DNA of 50,561 bases from Actinomycetales bacterium (lineage in GTDB: Bacteria; Actinomycetota; Actinomycetes; Actinomycetales; Actinomycetaceae), in contig JAATFD010000029.1 of assembly GCA_015655375.1 (NCBI GenBank), forward strand, positions 1-50,561, given 5' to 3'. Positions within the stretch are counted from its first letter, which is position 1, and every line of letters begins with the position of its first letter. Positions 8,718 through 16,653 of this stretch are shown one piece after another. Under the pieces are notes generated by a model. It was not told the DNA's origin, did no database searches, and saw nothing but the letters and a program-made list of their open reading frames with translations. Both the position numbers and the translations under genes were made by a program.

Positions 8718-9362
8718 ATGAACACGTTGCCCTATTTCCAGGGGATCGCCCGGCAGATGCCAGAGTCCCGTTACATCCTGCCGTCCTTCGAGGAGCGTAC
8801 GGCCTACGGCTTCAAGCGCCAGGACCCGTATGCGAAGCTCTTCGAGGACCGGATCGTGTTCATGGGCGTCCAGGTCGATGACGCCTCTGCGGACGACGTG
8901 ATGGCTCAGCTCTTGGTTCTCGAGTCGCAGGATCCTGATTCGCTGATCACCATGTACATCAACAGCCCCGGTGGATCGTTCACGGCGCTGACTGCCATCT
9001 ACGACACGATGCAGTACATCAAGCCGCAGATCCAGACGGTGTGCCTCGGACAGGCGGCCTCGGCGGCGGCGGTGCTGCTGGCAGCGGGCTCACCGGGCAA
9101 GCGCTTGGCGCTGCCCAACGCCCGTATCCTCATCCACCAGCCGGCGATGGAGGGAATGCAGGGACAGGCCTCCGACATCCAGATCGTTGCCGATGAGATC
9201 GACCGGATGCGCGTGTGGCTCGAGGAGACGCTCTCGAAGCATTCGGGCACGCCCGCCGAGCAGATCCGGCGTGACATCGAGCGCGACAAGATCCTCACCG
9301 CCGAGCAGGCGAAGGACTACGGACTTGTCGATCAGGTGCTCGCCTCGCGCAAGGCGGAATAG
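8718..9362 (+). CDS. clpP2: ATP-dependent Clp protease proteolytic subunit 2
   Basis: A 214-residue ClpP paralogue of clpP1. The triad is Ser115 (GQAASAAA), His140 (LIHQPA) and Asp190 (IERDK). The N-terminal stretch with SRYILPSFEERTAYG is typical of actinobacterial ClpP2, which carries the ATPase docking surface. The start ATG 8718 is one base past the clpP1 stop, behind GGAG. The two subunits differ in sequence as expected for a hetero-oligomeric protease, not a recent duplication. Confidence 0.95.
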   Translation: MNTLPYFQGIARQMPESRYILPSFEERTAYGFKRQDPYAKLFEDRIVFMGVQVDDASADDVMAQLLVLESQDPDSLITMYINSPGGSFTALTAIYDTMQYIKPQIQTVCLGQAASAAAVLLAAGSPGKRLALPNARILIHQPAMEGMQGQASDIQIVADEIDRMRVWLEETLSKHSGTPAEQIRRDIERDKILTAEQAKDYGLVDQVLASRKAE

Positions 9363-9390
9363 CGAACCTGCGGCGGATTGCACCGACGGC

Positions 9391-9449
9391 GAGGGCGACT
9401 TGACCGGAGCGAGGCTCAACACCTGCCTCGCGGCGGTCAAGTCGCCCTC
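9391..9449 (+). repeat. Long stem-loop between clpP2 and clpX
   Basis: A perfect 16-bp inverted repeat (GAGGGCGACTTGACCG at 9391-9406 and its complement at 9434-9449). An inner 6-bp stem (GCGAGG 9409-9414 with CCTCGC 9426-9431) continues it after a two-by-two mismatch, leaving an 11-base loop. No T run follows. It could be a terminator, an mRNA-stabilising or processing structure, or a control element for clpX. The structure is seen; the role is not. Confidence 0.7.
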
Positions 9450-9613
9450 GGCAGTGTGCGCGACGCCTCGTGCGTGGCCAAGGCGCTTGTGGACGAGGCG
9501 GGCGTCCCCCGAGTGTTGAGTCGCGCCGGTGGTTGGCCTGCAATAGGCTGCTTGTCGGTCACGGTGCGGATCCCGTGCGGGAACGACCCGCCCGAGCAGG
9601 GAAGGAGATCGCC

Positions 9614-10873
9614 ATGAGCCGGTTGACGGACGGTGCTGAGCTGCTCAAGTGTTCTTTTTGCGGCAAGAGCCAGAAGCAGGTGCGCAAGCTCATCGGTGGG
9701 TCCGGCGTCTACATCTGCAACGAGTGCATCGAACTGTGCAACGAGATCATCGAGGAAGAACTCGGTCAGACCTCGGAGGACCCCCACACCCCGTTGCCCA
9801 AGCCGCGCGAGATCTTTGAGTTCCTCGATTCGTGGGTCATCGGTCAGGATCGCGCCAAGCGCGCGCTGTCGGTGGCCGTCTACAACCACTACAAGCGCGT
9901 GCGCTCGCGTGAGGCCGGCAATGACGAGGACATGACCGGCACGAAGTCGAACATCCTCCTGCTTGGCCCCACGGGCACGGGCAAGACGCACTTGGCCCGG
10001 ACGCTCGCCCGGTTGCTGCAGGTGCCGTTCGCGATCGTCGATGCAACGGCGTTGACCGAGGCTGGCTATGTCGGTGAGGACGTCGAGAACATCCTCCTCA
10101 AGCTCATTCAAGAGGCCGATGGCGACATCAAGCGCGCCGAGCGCGGCATCATTTACATCGACGAGATCGACAAGATCGGGCGCAAGGGGGAGAACGCCTC
10201 CATCACCCGCGACGTCTCCGGAGAGGGAGTCCAGCAGGCGCTCCTCAAGATCATCGAGGGGACGACGGCCTCTGTGCCTCCCCAGGGTGGGCGTAAGCAC
10301 CCCCATCAGCAATTCCTTGAGATCGACACATCGGGCATCTTGTTCATCGCCGCGGGTGCCTTCGCGGGGATCGAGGACATCGTCAAGGCCCGGCTGGGGC
10401 AGCGGTCGACGGGATTTGGATCGAATCTCAAGTCCGCCGCGGAATACGGCGACCTCTATGAGTCCGTGACGCCGGAGGACTTGCACAAGTTCGGGATGAT
10501 CCCCGAGTTCATCGGACGTCTCCCGATCATCACCTCGACGAAGGAACTGACCGAGCAGGATCTGGTCCGCGTCCTCACAGAGCCGGAAAATTGTCTGGTG
10601 AGCCAGTACCAGCATCTCTTCGAGCTCGACGGGATCGAGTTGGACTTCACCTCGGACGCGTTGCTCGCCATCGCGGCCCAGGCGAATTCAAGGAGCACAG
10701 GTGCGCGCGGACTGTCCTCGATCATGGAACGTTCTCTGTCCGATCTGATGTTCGACATGCCCAGTCGGGCGGATGTTGCACGCGTGGTCATCACCGGCGA
10801 GGCTGTCGACGGAAGCGGCGACGCCGAGGTCTTCGACTCGATCGAGGGCGTGGACACCGCTCGGACCGCCTGA
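9614..10873 (+). CDS. clpX: ATP-dependent Clp protease ATP-binding subunit ClpX
   Basis: A 419-residue AAA+ unfoldase that feeds substrates to ClpP. The N-terminal zinc-binding domain has Cys13, Cys16, Cys35 and Cys38. Walker A is GPTGTGKT (118-125), Walker B is in IIYIDEIDK, and the ClpP-binding loop and sensor regions ([14 protein letters not shown]) are present. The start is ATG 9614 behind a strong AAGGAGAT; the frame upstream to 9470 is not used. It lies 251 bases after clpP2, with a long stem-loop between them, so it may have its own promoter. Confidence 0.96.
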   Translation: MSRLTDGAELLKCSFCGKSQKQVRKLIGGSGVYICNECIELCNEIIEEELGQTSEDPHTPLPKPREIFEFLDSWVIGQDRAKRALSVAVYNHYKRVRSREAGNDEDMTGTKSNILLLGPTGTGKTHLARTLARLLQVPFAIVDATALTEAGYVGEDVENILLKLIQEADGDIKRAERGIIYIDEIDKIGRKGENASITRDVSGEGVQQALLKIIEGTTASVPPQGGRKHPHQQFLEIDTSGILFIAAGAFAGIEDIVKARLGQRSTGFGSNLKSAAEYGDLYESVTPEDLHKFGMIPEFIGRLPIITSTKELTEQDLVRVLTEPENCLVSQYQHLFELDGIELDFTSDALLAIAAQANSRSTGARGLSSIMERSLSDLMFDMPSRADVARVVITGEAVDGSGDAEVFDSIEGVDTARTA

Positions 10874-10907
10874 ACCCACACCGAATCGTCACGACGGGAG
10901 ACACGTG

Positions 10908-11315
10908 ATGCCGCAGGACAGCGAGGACCCCGGCTGGCCGGGGACGGATTCGCCTCAGGAGACATCGGTCCCGACCGACCCCGAGGCGCTGACGCCACCG
11001 GAGCAGAGGATCCCGCCGGAGTTGGTCCAGGCTCGTGCGACGATCGACAACATCGATGCGGCCCTCATCCATATTCTGGCGGAGAGGTTCCGGTGCACCC
11101 AACACGTCGGGCATCTGAAGGCGCGTTACGATCTTCCCCCCGAGGATCCGGGGCGTGAACACCAGCAGATTGTTCGCATGCGCAGGCTTGCCGAGGAGTC
11201 CGGGCTGGACCCCGACTTCGCGGAGAAGTTCCTGTCATTCATGGTCACCGAGGTCATCCGCCACCACGAGGACATCAAACAGGCTTACCAGCGTGGGGAG
11301 GCCCCAGAGGTCTGA
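10908..11315 (+). CDS. Chorismate mutase (AroQ fold)
   Basis: A 135-residue protein whose C-terminal 90 residues form an all-helical AroQ-type chorismate mutase domain. IDNIDAALIHILAERFRCTQHVGHLK (split here by position, about 45-70) supplies the active-site Arg and Lys, and the final helix ends FLSFMVTEVIRHHEDI. It converts chorismate to prephenate for Phe/Tyr synthesis. The first 40 residues are acidic and Pro-rich, and look disordered. ATG 10908 follows GGGAG at seven bases; GTG 10905 is an alternative. It is 34 bases downstream of clpX and may be co-transcribed. Confidence 0.85.
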   Translation: MPQDSEDPGWPGTDSPQETSVPTDPEALTPPEQRIPPELVQARATIDNIDAALIHILAERFRCTQHVGHLKARYDLPPEDPGREHQQIVRMRRLAEESGLDPDFAEKFLSFMVTEVIRHHEDIKQAYQRGEAPEV

Positions 11316-11317
11316 GG

Positions 11318-11343
11318 CCCACGTGCGGTGATCCCACGTGCGG
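11318..11343 (+). repeat. Direct repeat just after chorismate mutase
   Basis: CCCACGTGCGG occurs twice (11318-11328 and 11333-11343) with four bases between, starting two bases past the stop codon. GCCCAC/GTGGGC arms at 11317-11322 and 11344-11349 could pair around it. Each unit contains the palindrome CACGTG. It could be part of a weak terminator or a protein-binding site. Confidence 0.45.
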
Positions 11344-11556
11344 GTGGGCGTTGCGAGAACAGTATGACGTCCTCGAACGCGCATCATCTGGGGTGTGGTT
11401 GCGTGCTCACGAGATCTTTCCCGGTCGGCAGCGGGAATCTCGACCCAGACCTGCATCGCGGGACGTGCATGTCCGTGTTGGAGAGGATGTCGACGTCGAT
11501 GGGGAGATGGTCTCGGCGCTGCATGACACCGTGGCGAGGACCTGGACCGTTGCCCC

Positions 11557-11745
11557 GGGAGCTCGGAAGTTTTTCAGAGCTTGGTGGAACGGCGCGTCGC
11601 CCTCGCTCTGGTGCCGAATATCGCCGTGGACCGTCCGTGCGCCGAGCCCGAGGACTGCGTGATGATCGCCTACTCCCCGGACCGCCAGAGCCTGATCGAA
11701 CGAGCCTGCGACCCTAACGGGGCAATTCAGTCTTTCCTGAAATGA
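11557..11745 (+). pseudogene. Possible relic of a LysR-type regulator C-terminus
   Basis: One frame reads EVFQSLVERRVALALVPNIA and continues to a stop at 11743-11745. This resembles the end of LysR substrate-binding domains (the AAGLGVALVP region and last helix), but no start codon, ribosome binding site or HTH domain lies upstream in the same frame. It may be a fossil of a regulator gene. The similarity is short and judged by eye. Confidence 0.25.
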
Positions 11746-11749
11746 ATGT

Positions 11750-11795
11750 GGTGGGCGGCACCTGCGATCCCGACGGGAACCACGTGCCGCCCACC
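11750..11795 (-). terminator. Terminator of the ABC exporter operon
   Basis: A 12-bp perfect stem (GGTGGGCGGCAC at 11750-11761 with GTGCCGCCCACC at 11784-11795) encloses a small inner TCCC/GGGA hairpin. It lies 18 bases past the stop of the minus-strand ATPase gene and is followed on that strand by a T-rich ACATTCATTT. The 500 bases from here back to chorismate mutase hold no other convincing gene. Confidence 0.7.
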
Positions 11796-11812
11796 GGTTT
11801 GGCCCTCGGGGC

Positions 11813-12475
11813 TCAGGAGGACAGGCTGCCGGAGTTCATGGTGATGCGTCGTTCGGCTCGTCTGGCGATCGAGGAGTCATGGGTGACCACGACCAGGGTG
11901 AAGCCGATCTTGCGCCAATAGGACTCGAGGAGATCCATCACCTCGTCTCGGGTCTTCTCATCCAGATTCCCCGTCGGCTCGTCGGCCAGGATGATGGTCG
12001 GTTGTTTGACGAGGGCACGAGCGACGGCCACGCGTTGTTGCTGGCCGCCAGACATTTCTCCGGGGAGATGGTCCGCGCGCGCGTCCAGGTCGACTTCGGC
12101 GAGTGCCTCGAGGGCGCGTGAACGGCGTTCCTCGGCGTGGACCTTCAACGGGACCAAGCCTGCTTCGACGTTCTCCTGGGCCGTCAGGGTCGGAATGAGG
12201 TTGAATCCCTGGAAGATGATGCCGACCCGGGTGGCGCGGAATCGGGTCAGACCTGACTCGGACATGCGGGTGAGGTCCTCCCCGCCGACTTCCACCGTGC
12301 CTGAATCGGGTCGATCGAGGCCACCGAGCATCTGGAGGAGCGTGGACTTTCCGCCACCCGTGTTTCCCCTGATAGCGAGGAATTGTCCATCGGGAACGTC
12401 CAGGCTGACGGAATCCAGGGCTGTCACTCGGTGAGAACCCTGGTAGGTCTTGGTCACATCAGTGAGGTGATACAT
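11813..12475 (-). CDS. ABC transporter ATP-binding protein (MacB/LolD type)
   Basis: A 220-residue nucleotide-binding subunit. Walker A is GNTGGGKST at 37-45 (the more usual form is GPSGSGKST), the signature is [15 protein letters not shown], Walker B is [12 protein letters not shown], and the H-loop is VVVTHD. The EPTGNLD form places it in the MacB/LolD/FtsE group that pairs with FtsX-like permeases. It begins at ATG 12475 behind GAGAGGAAAA, 19 bases after the permease stop, so the two form one operon. The likely role is export of a peptide, lipid or drug, or an envelope function. Confidence 0.9.
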   Translation of the reverse strand: MYHLTDVTKTYQGSHRVTALDSVSLDVPDGQFLAIRGNTGGGKSTLLQMLGGLDRPDSGTVEVGGEDLTRMSESGLTRFRATRVGIIFQGFNLIPTLTAQENVEAGLVPLKVHAEERRSRALEALAEVDLDARADHLPGEMSGGQQQRVAVARALVKQPTIILADEPTGNLDEKTRDEVMDLLESYWRKIGFTLVVVTHDSSIARRAERRITMNSGSLSS

Positions 12476-12494
12476 GGGTTTTCCTCTCGTTTCT

Positions 12495-14036
12495 TCAGTC
12501 CACGCTCCGCAGGGCGGCAGCAGGCCTCAGCCGGGTGACCTTGAGGGCTCCCGCACCTCCCGCGACCACTCCGCCAAGGACACTCGCTCCGACGGCCAGC
12601 GCGAGAGCGGAGACAGAGGGTTCCAGCGTCAAGGAAGTCTCTGTCGCCTCGCTCGAGGTCGTCTCAGATGAGCCGGGTTGTCCGCCCATCCCGCTGGAGC
12701 CGCCGGCGGGTGCCCCCTGACCGCCGCCCTGTCCCGATGTCCCGGTGGTCTGCTGGCCCGCGGCGGGCATTCCCGCGCCGCTCGAGGACAGGCCGGTCGC
12801 TCCGGAGAGGGTGATTCCGGCAGCATTGATGCCGAGGATTGCAATCGCACCGATGATGATTCCGAGCGCGCCCCCCAGCAACGTCTGGATCAGTGATTCG
12901 GAGACGACGGTCGACACGACGCGACCGTTCGACCAGCCGATGGCTTTGAGCGTGCCGAGTTCCCGGGTCCGGCGCGAGACCGACGCGATGGTGAACAGGC
13001 TGGTCAGGAGGAACGCGAGGGCGAGGATCCCGATCGTCAGCCACTTGCCGAACCCGCTGATCCAGGAGGAGGCAGACGAGAGAGAGCCGGTGACACTGCT
13101 GGCCAGGTCGGATTGAGTGGAGATCGTGAGATCGGGGAGCGCGGAGCCGAGATCGGAAGCCAGTGTGTCGACATTGTCCGCAGAGACGGCCGAGACATAG
13201 ATGGTCGTCAGCTTGTCGGTCTCGCCCGACACGGACTGCGCGAGCGAGAGCGGAATGTAGATGTCGGAGGAGCTCTGGGAGGAATCCTCGGAGAGGATCC
13301 CGACGACGGTCGCCTCGGTCGCCTCGCCCAGAGTGAAGGTGCTGCCCACGGACAGTCCGTTGTCGGAGGCGTACGAGGCCGAGATGACCGCCGAGGTCTC
13401 GGCATCGTCGGCGGTGAGCAGTGCACCATCCGACACCGTCATGTCGCTGAGCGGGCCGACATCGGTCGCCGATGGATCGACACCGAGAACGGTGGTCTGG
13501 TCGAGATTGAAGGTACCACCCCCGAATCCGCCACCACCTCCGCCACCACCGGGTGCTCCGCTGGGGCTCGTCTGAGTGGAGCCAGAGTCCGTCGAACCGG
13601 ACGAATCCTGCTGATCGATCATCCCCGAGAAGTCGGTCTGGGTCAGTGCCAGCGTGCCTGTCGCATCGGAAACACCGGAGATGGCTGTCACGGTGGCGAG
13701 GTCGGATGCCTCGATGGTCTGGGTCCCCATGCTTACGGAGAGCTGGGTCGTGGAGATCTGCGTGCTTCCGTCAGAGCCCGTGCTTCCGGCTCCTTGGCCG
13801 AACTGGATCTGATTGCCGCCGCTCTGCGCGTCTCCGCCGCCCCCGGAGGATGCTGTGACGGTGATGTCGGTTCCCACCCCATAGATTGATTGCAGGACGT
13901 TGCTCTGGGCGTTGGCGATTCCTGTGGAGGCGGCCGAGACGATCATCACCGCTGCGACGGCCAACGCCATCCCGATGCTGATGATCGCCGTGTTCCGTTT
14001 CCGTCGGGTGATCCCCCTGCGAACGTATTGCAGCAT
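12495..14036 (-). CDS. MacB-like ABC transporter permease
   Basis: A 513-residue permease with one N-terminal membrane helix (about 18-40), a large extracytoplasmic MacB_PCD domain rich in Ser, Thr and Asp, and a C-terminal FtsX domain with three helices. Two low-complexity Gly/Ser/Gln segments stand out: a run of Gly in the PCD domain (near 13530-13555) and a Gly-Gln-Ser loop before the last helix (near 12660-12790). The start is ATG 14036, behind AAGGAGAAGC; the longer frame to 14198 lacks a ribosome binding site. It is the first gene of the exporter operon. Confidence 0.88.
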   Translation of the reverse strand: MLQYVRRGITRRKRNTAIISIGMALAVAAVMIVSAASTGIANAQSNVLQSIYGVGTDITVTASSGGGGDAQSGGNQIQFGQGAGSTGSDGSTQISTTQLSVSMGTQTIEASDLATVTAISGVSDATGTLALTQTDFSGMIDQQDSSGSTDSGSTQTSPSGAPGGGGGGGGFGGGTFNLDQTTVLGVDPSATDVGPLSDMTVSDGALLTADDAETSAVISASYASDNGLSVGSTFTLGEATEATVVGILSEDSSQSSSDIYIPLSLAQSVSGETDKLTTIYVSAVSADNVDTLASDLGSALPDLTISTQSDLASSVTGSLSSASSWISGFGKWLTIGILALAFLLTSLFTIASVSRRTRELGTLKAIGWSNGRVVSTVVSESLIQTLLGGALGIIIGAIAILGINAAGITLSGATGLSSSGAGMPAAGQQTTGTSGQGGGQGAPAGGSSGMGGQPGSSETTSSEATETSLTLEPSVSALALAVGASVLGGVVAGGAGALKVTRLRPAAALRSVD

Positions 14037-14214
14037 GCTTCTCCTTAGCTCCCTGTGGAAGAGTGTCGACAGCACGCTATGGACGTCAGATCGGTGGGAT
14101 CTCTGTGTGTTCTGTGGTTGAGCTGTGGAACAGCCTCCTCGGGAACGCTCTATGACCTGCGACAATTGTCCGGCATTCACAGGGGCAGCGGGCGTCACGA
14201 CCGAGGACCTCTTC

Positions 14215-14271
14215 GCACATTGAGGAAGGTCCTGCGCATTGAGGCAGCCCGTGAGGACTACCTCAATGTGC
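14215..14271. repeat. CATTGAGG dyad/direct-repeat cluster upstream of ABC exporter
   Basis: GCACATTGAGG (14215-14225) pairs perfectly with CCTCAATGTGC (14261-14271); a direct copy GCGCATTGAGG lies between (14234-14244). It is about 180 bases upstream of the permease start in the only long spacer here (14037-14460), which has no gene. It could be an operator for the exporter operon or a mobile palindromic repeat. A related CATTGAG cluster lies at 47240-47345. Confidence 0.55.
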
Positions 14272-14460
14272 CAACGCTACCTCGGCGTGGAAACGGCGCT
14301 TCACTGCGAATTGAATGGTTGAGAACTGGCCCGGATAGCTGATCCGGTGGGCAGAGGTCGCAACCGTTGGGGTCCGAGGGGAGCGAGGAGCGTGCTAGGA
14401 GCGTGCGAGCGTCTGTCGAGAGCTGGGACAGGCGTACGGCGGCTGACGACCGACCGGCTC

Positions 14461-16500
14461 CTACTTCCCGACCTCGCGTACGGGGCCTCCATAGATTTCA
14501 TCGATGACGGCCGCGAACCGGGAGAGCACGACGCCGCGCTTGACCTTCAGAGAGGGCGTCAGCATCCCGTTCGCTTCGGTGAAATCGGTCGTGAGTACCT
14601 TGATCTTGCGGATCGACTCGGCTCGGGAGACGTGCTCATTCGTCCGTTCGACGGCCCGCTCCAGGCTCGCCAGGACCTCGACGTTGGTCGCGGCCTCGGT
14701 CACCGACATCGTTGACAGCCCATGGTTCTTCAGCCACAGGGGCAGCATCTCCGGGTCCAGGGTGATCAACGCCGAGATGAACGGACGTTTCTCGCCGACG
14801 ACGACGACCTGGCTGATCAACGGGTGTCCACGCAATCCGTCCTCGAGTGCCGCCGGGGCGACGTTCTTGCCGCCGGCGGTCACGATGATCTCCTTGGCGC
14901 GACCCGTGATGCGCAGATAGCCGTCGCGGTCCAGCGAGCCGAGATCGCCCGTGCGGAACCACCCGTCCTCGGTGAAGGACTCAGCCGTCGCCTCCGGATT
15001 GTGGTTATATCCTTGGAAAATCGAGGAGCCTTTGAGTAGGACCTCTCCGCCCTCGGAGATCTTCGCGGACATCGGGGGCAGCGGTGGCCCCACGGTGCCG
15101 ATTTTGGTCAGCCGGGGAGTGTTCACTGAGACTGGGCCGACGGTCTCAGTCAGTCCGTAGCCCTCAAGGACCGGGAGCCCGATGCCGGTATAGAAGTGCG
15201 CGAGGTGCTCGGACAGGGGAGCTCCACCCGAGATGATGAAGGACGCGTTGCCTCCGACCAGCTTGAGGATCCTCTGATAGACGAGCCGGTCAGCCAGCGC
15301 GTGCTGGACACGCAGTCTGCGAGAAGGGCCGTGCTCGCTGGTCTTCGCCCGGGAATACTCGACGGCGACCTTCGCCGCCCACCGGAAGATGCGTTGCGTC
15401 CCGCCGGTCCCGGCCTGCGCATCGGCAGAGTTGTAGATCTTCTCGAGGACTCGGGGCACGACCAGGAGGTAGGTCGGGCGGAACGTGGCGAGGTCGGGCA
15501 GCAGATTCTTCGTGTCGGGAGTATGACCGAGGACCCCTTCCCCGGAGAGCTGGAAGACCTCGAGGAAGCGGGCGAAGACGTGAGCCAGCGGCAGGAACAG
15601 CAGGAGTCGGGAATCCTGTCCCATTGCGATCTCGGGCATCCACGCATGGGCGTTGACGGCGAGCTCGGTGAAGTTCCCGTGCGAGATGACGGTGCCCTTG
15701 GGACGACCGGTGGTCCCCGAGGTGTAGACGATCGTCGCCGTGGTGTCCGTGCGCAGAGCCTGGGTGCGAGCGGCGACCTCGTCACGCGTGACGGTGCTGC
15801 CTGCCTCCACGATCGTGCGGATCGCTTCGGAGTCCAGGGACAGGATCGGGACATCGGTGCGTGTGGCGTTCGCCACGGCGGTACGGACGAGCTCGGCCAT
15901 GGTGATCGTCTCGGTGATGATCGCGCTGACCTCGGTGTCGCGGACGATGTATTCGATCTGCTCGATCGAGGAGGTCTCGTAGATCGGGACGGGCACGAGG
16001 CCGGAGAACCAGCAGGCGAAGTCGAGGAGTGTCCATTCGTAGCGGGTCCGCGACATGATCGCGACCCGGTCCCCGGGTTTGAGCCCCATGCCGATCAGGC
16101 CGCGTGCCGTGTCCTGGACCTCGTCGTAGAACTCGGCGGCGCTCAGCGGGCGCCAGGTCTCGCCCATCTGCTGTTTGAGCTCGATGAGGGGGCGTTTTGG
16201 GGCGCGTTGGACCCGGCGCAGCAACAGATAAGGGATCGTCGTCGTCTCGTTGATGCGGACGAGGACGGGAGCATGCCACTCGAGGGCCTGTGTGCCGTTG
16301 TCTCCTTCGAGCGGACCGATCGGAGCGGGCGTCGCCGGGACGGACGAGCGGACGCCGCCAGCTGTTGCCTCGTGAACGTCTATGGACGGGGTGACCGGGT
16401 CGGTGCTCTCCGACGTCGGGCTTCCGGTCTCGAGCGGGCGTCGGGCGGTGTCATCGGGCTCCGTGGGACGTGGATCCCGGCCGTCACTGGGCTTTGACAT
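14461..16500 (-). CDS. Long-chain fatty acid-CoA ligase (FadD15-like AMP-dependent synthetase)
   Basis: A 679-residue ANL-superfamily enzyme that activates long-chain fatty acids to acyl-CoA through an acyl-AMP. The P-loop motif YTSGTTGRPKG, the GYGLTETVGP motif, WFRTGDLG and the hinge/lysine motif near ITGRAKEIIVTAGGKNVAP are all intact. It resembles actinobacterial FadD15. The first 85-90 residues are a Pro/Ser/Thr-rich, probably disordered extension. I chose ATG 16500 (MSKPSDG), behind GAGGA, over ATG 16551. It is 153 bases from the valS stop; a short 6-bp hairpin overlaps that stop. Confidence 0.9.
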   Translation of the reverse strand: MSKPSDGRDPRPTEPDDTARRPLETGSPTSESTDPVTPSIDVHEATAGGVRSSVPATPAPIGPLEGDNGTQALEWHAPVLVRINETTTIPYLLLRRVQRAPKRPLIELKQQMGETWRPLSAAEFYDEVQDTARGLIGMGLKPGDRVAIMSRTRYEWTLLDFACWFSGLVPVPIYETSSIEQIEYIVRDTEVSAIITETITMAELVRTAVANATRTDVPILSLDSEAIRTIVEAGSTVTRDEVAARTQALRTDTTATIVYTSGTTGRPKGTVISHGNFTELAVNAHAWMPEIAMGQDSRLLLFLPLAHVFARFLEVFQLSGEGVLGHTPDTKNLLPDLATFRPTYLLVVPRVLEKIYNSADAQAGTGGTQRIFRWAAKVAVEYSRAKTSEHGPSRRLRVQHALADRLVYQRILKLVGGNASFIISGGAPLSEHLAHFYTGIGLPVLEGYGLTETVGPVSVNTPRLTKIGTVGPPLPPMSAKISEGGEVLLKGSSIFQGYNHNPEATAESFTEDGWFRTGDLGSLDRDGYLRITGRAKEIIVTAGGKNVAPAALEDGLRGHPLISQVVVVGEKRPFISALITLDPEMLPLWLKNHGLSTMSVTEAATNVEVLASLERAVERTNEHVSRAESIRKIKVLTTDFTEANGMLTPSLKVKRGVVLSRFAAVIDEIYGGPVREVGK

Positions 16501-16653
16501 GCGCTGATGTCCTCGTCTCTTGCTGCGTGGGAATGTGGCCCGTCTCCCCACGGGAGGAGAGCCTCGCGCGACACACTACCCCTGGGGCGCATCCAGACGG
16601 CGGAGACTCCCCGCGGCACCGTCACGGGAGGCTTCGCCGACCTGGTCGACAGG

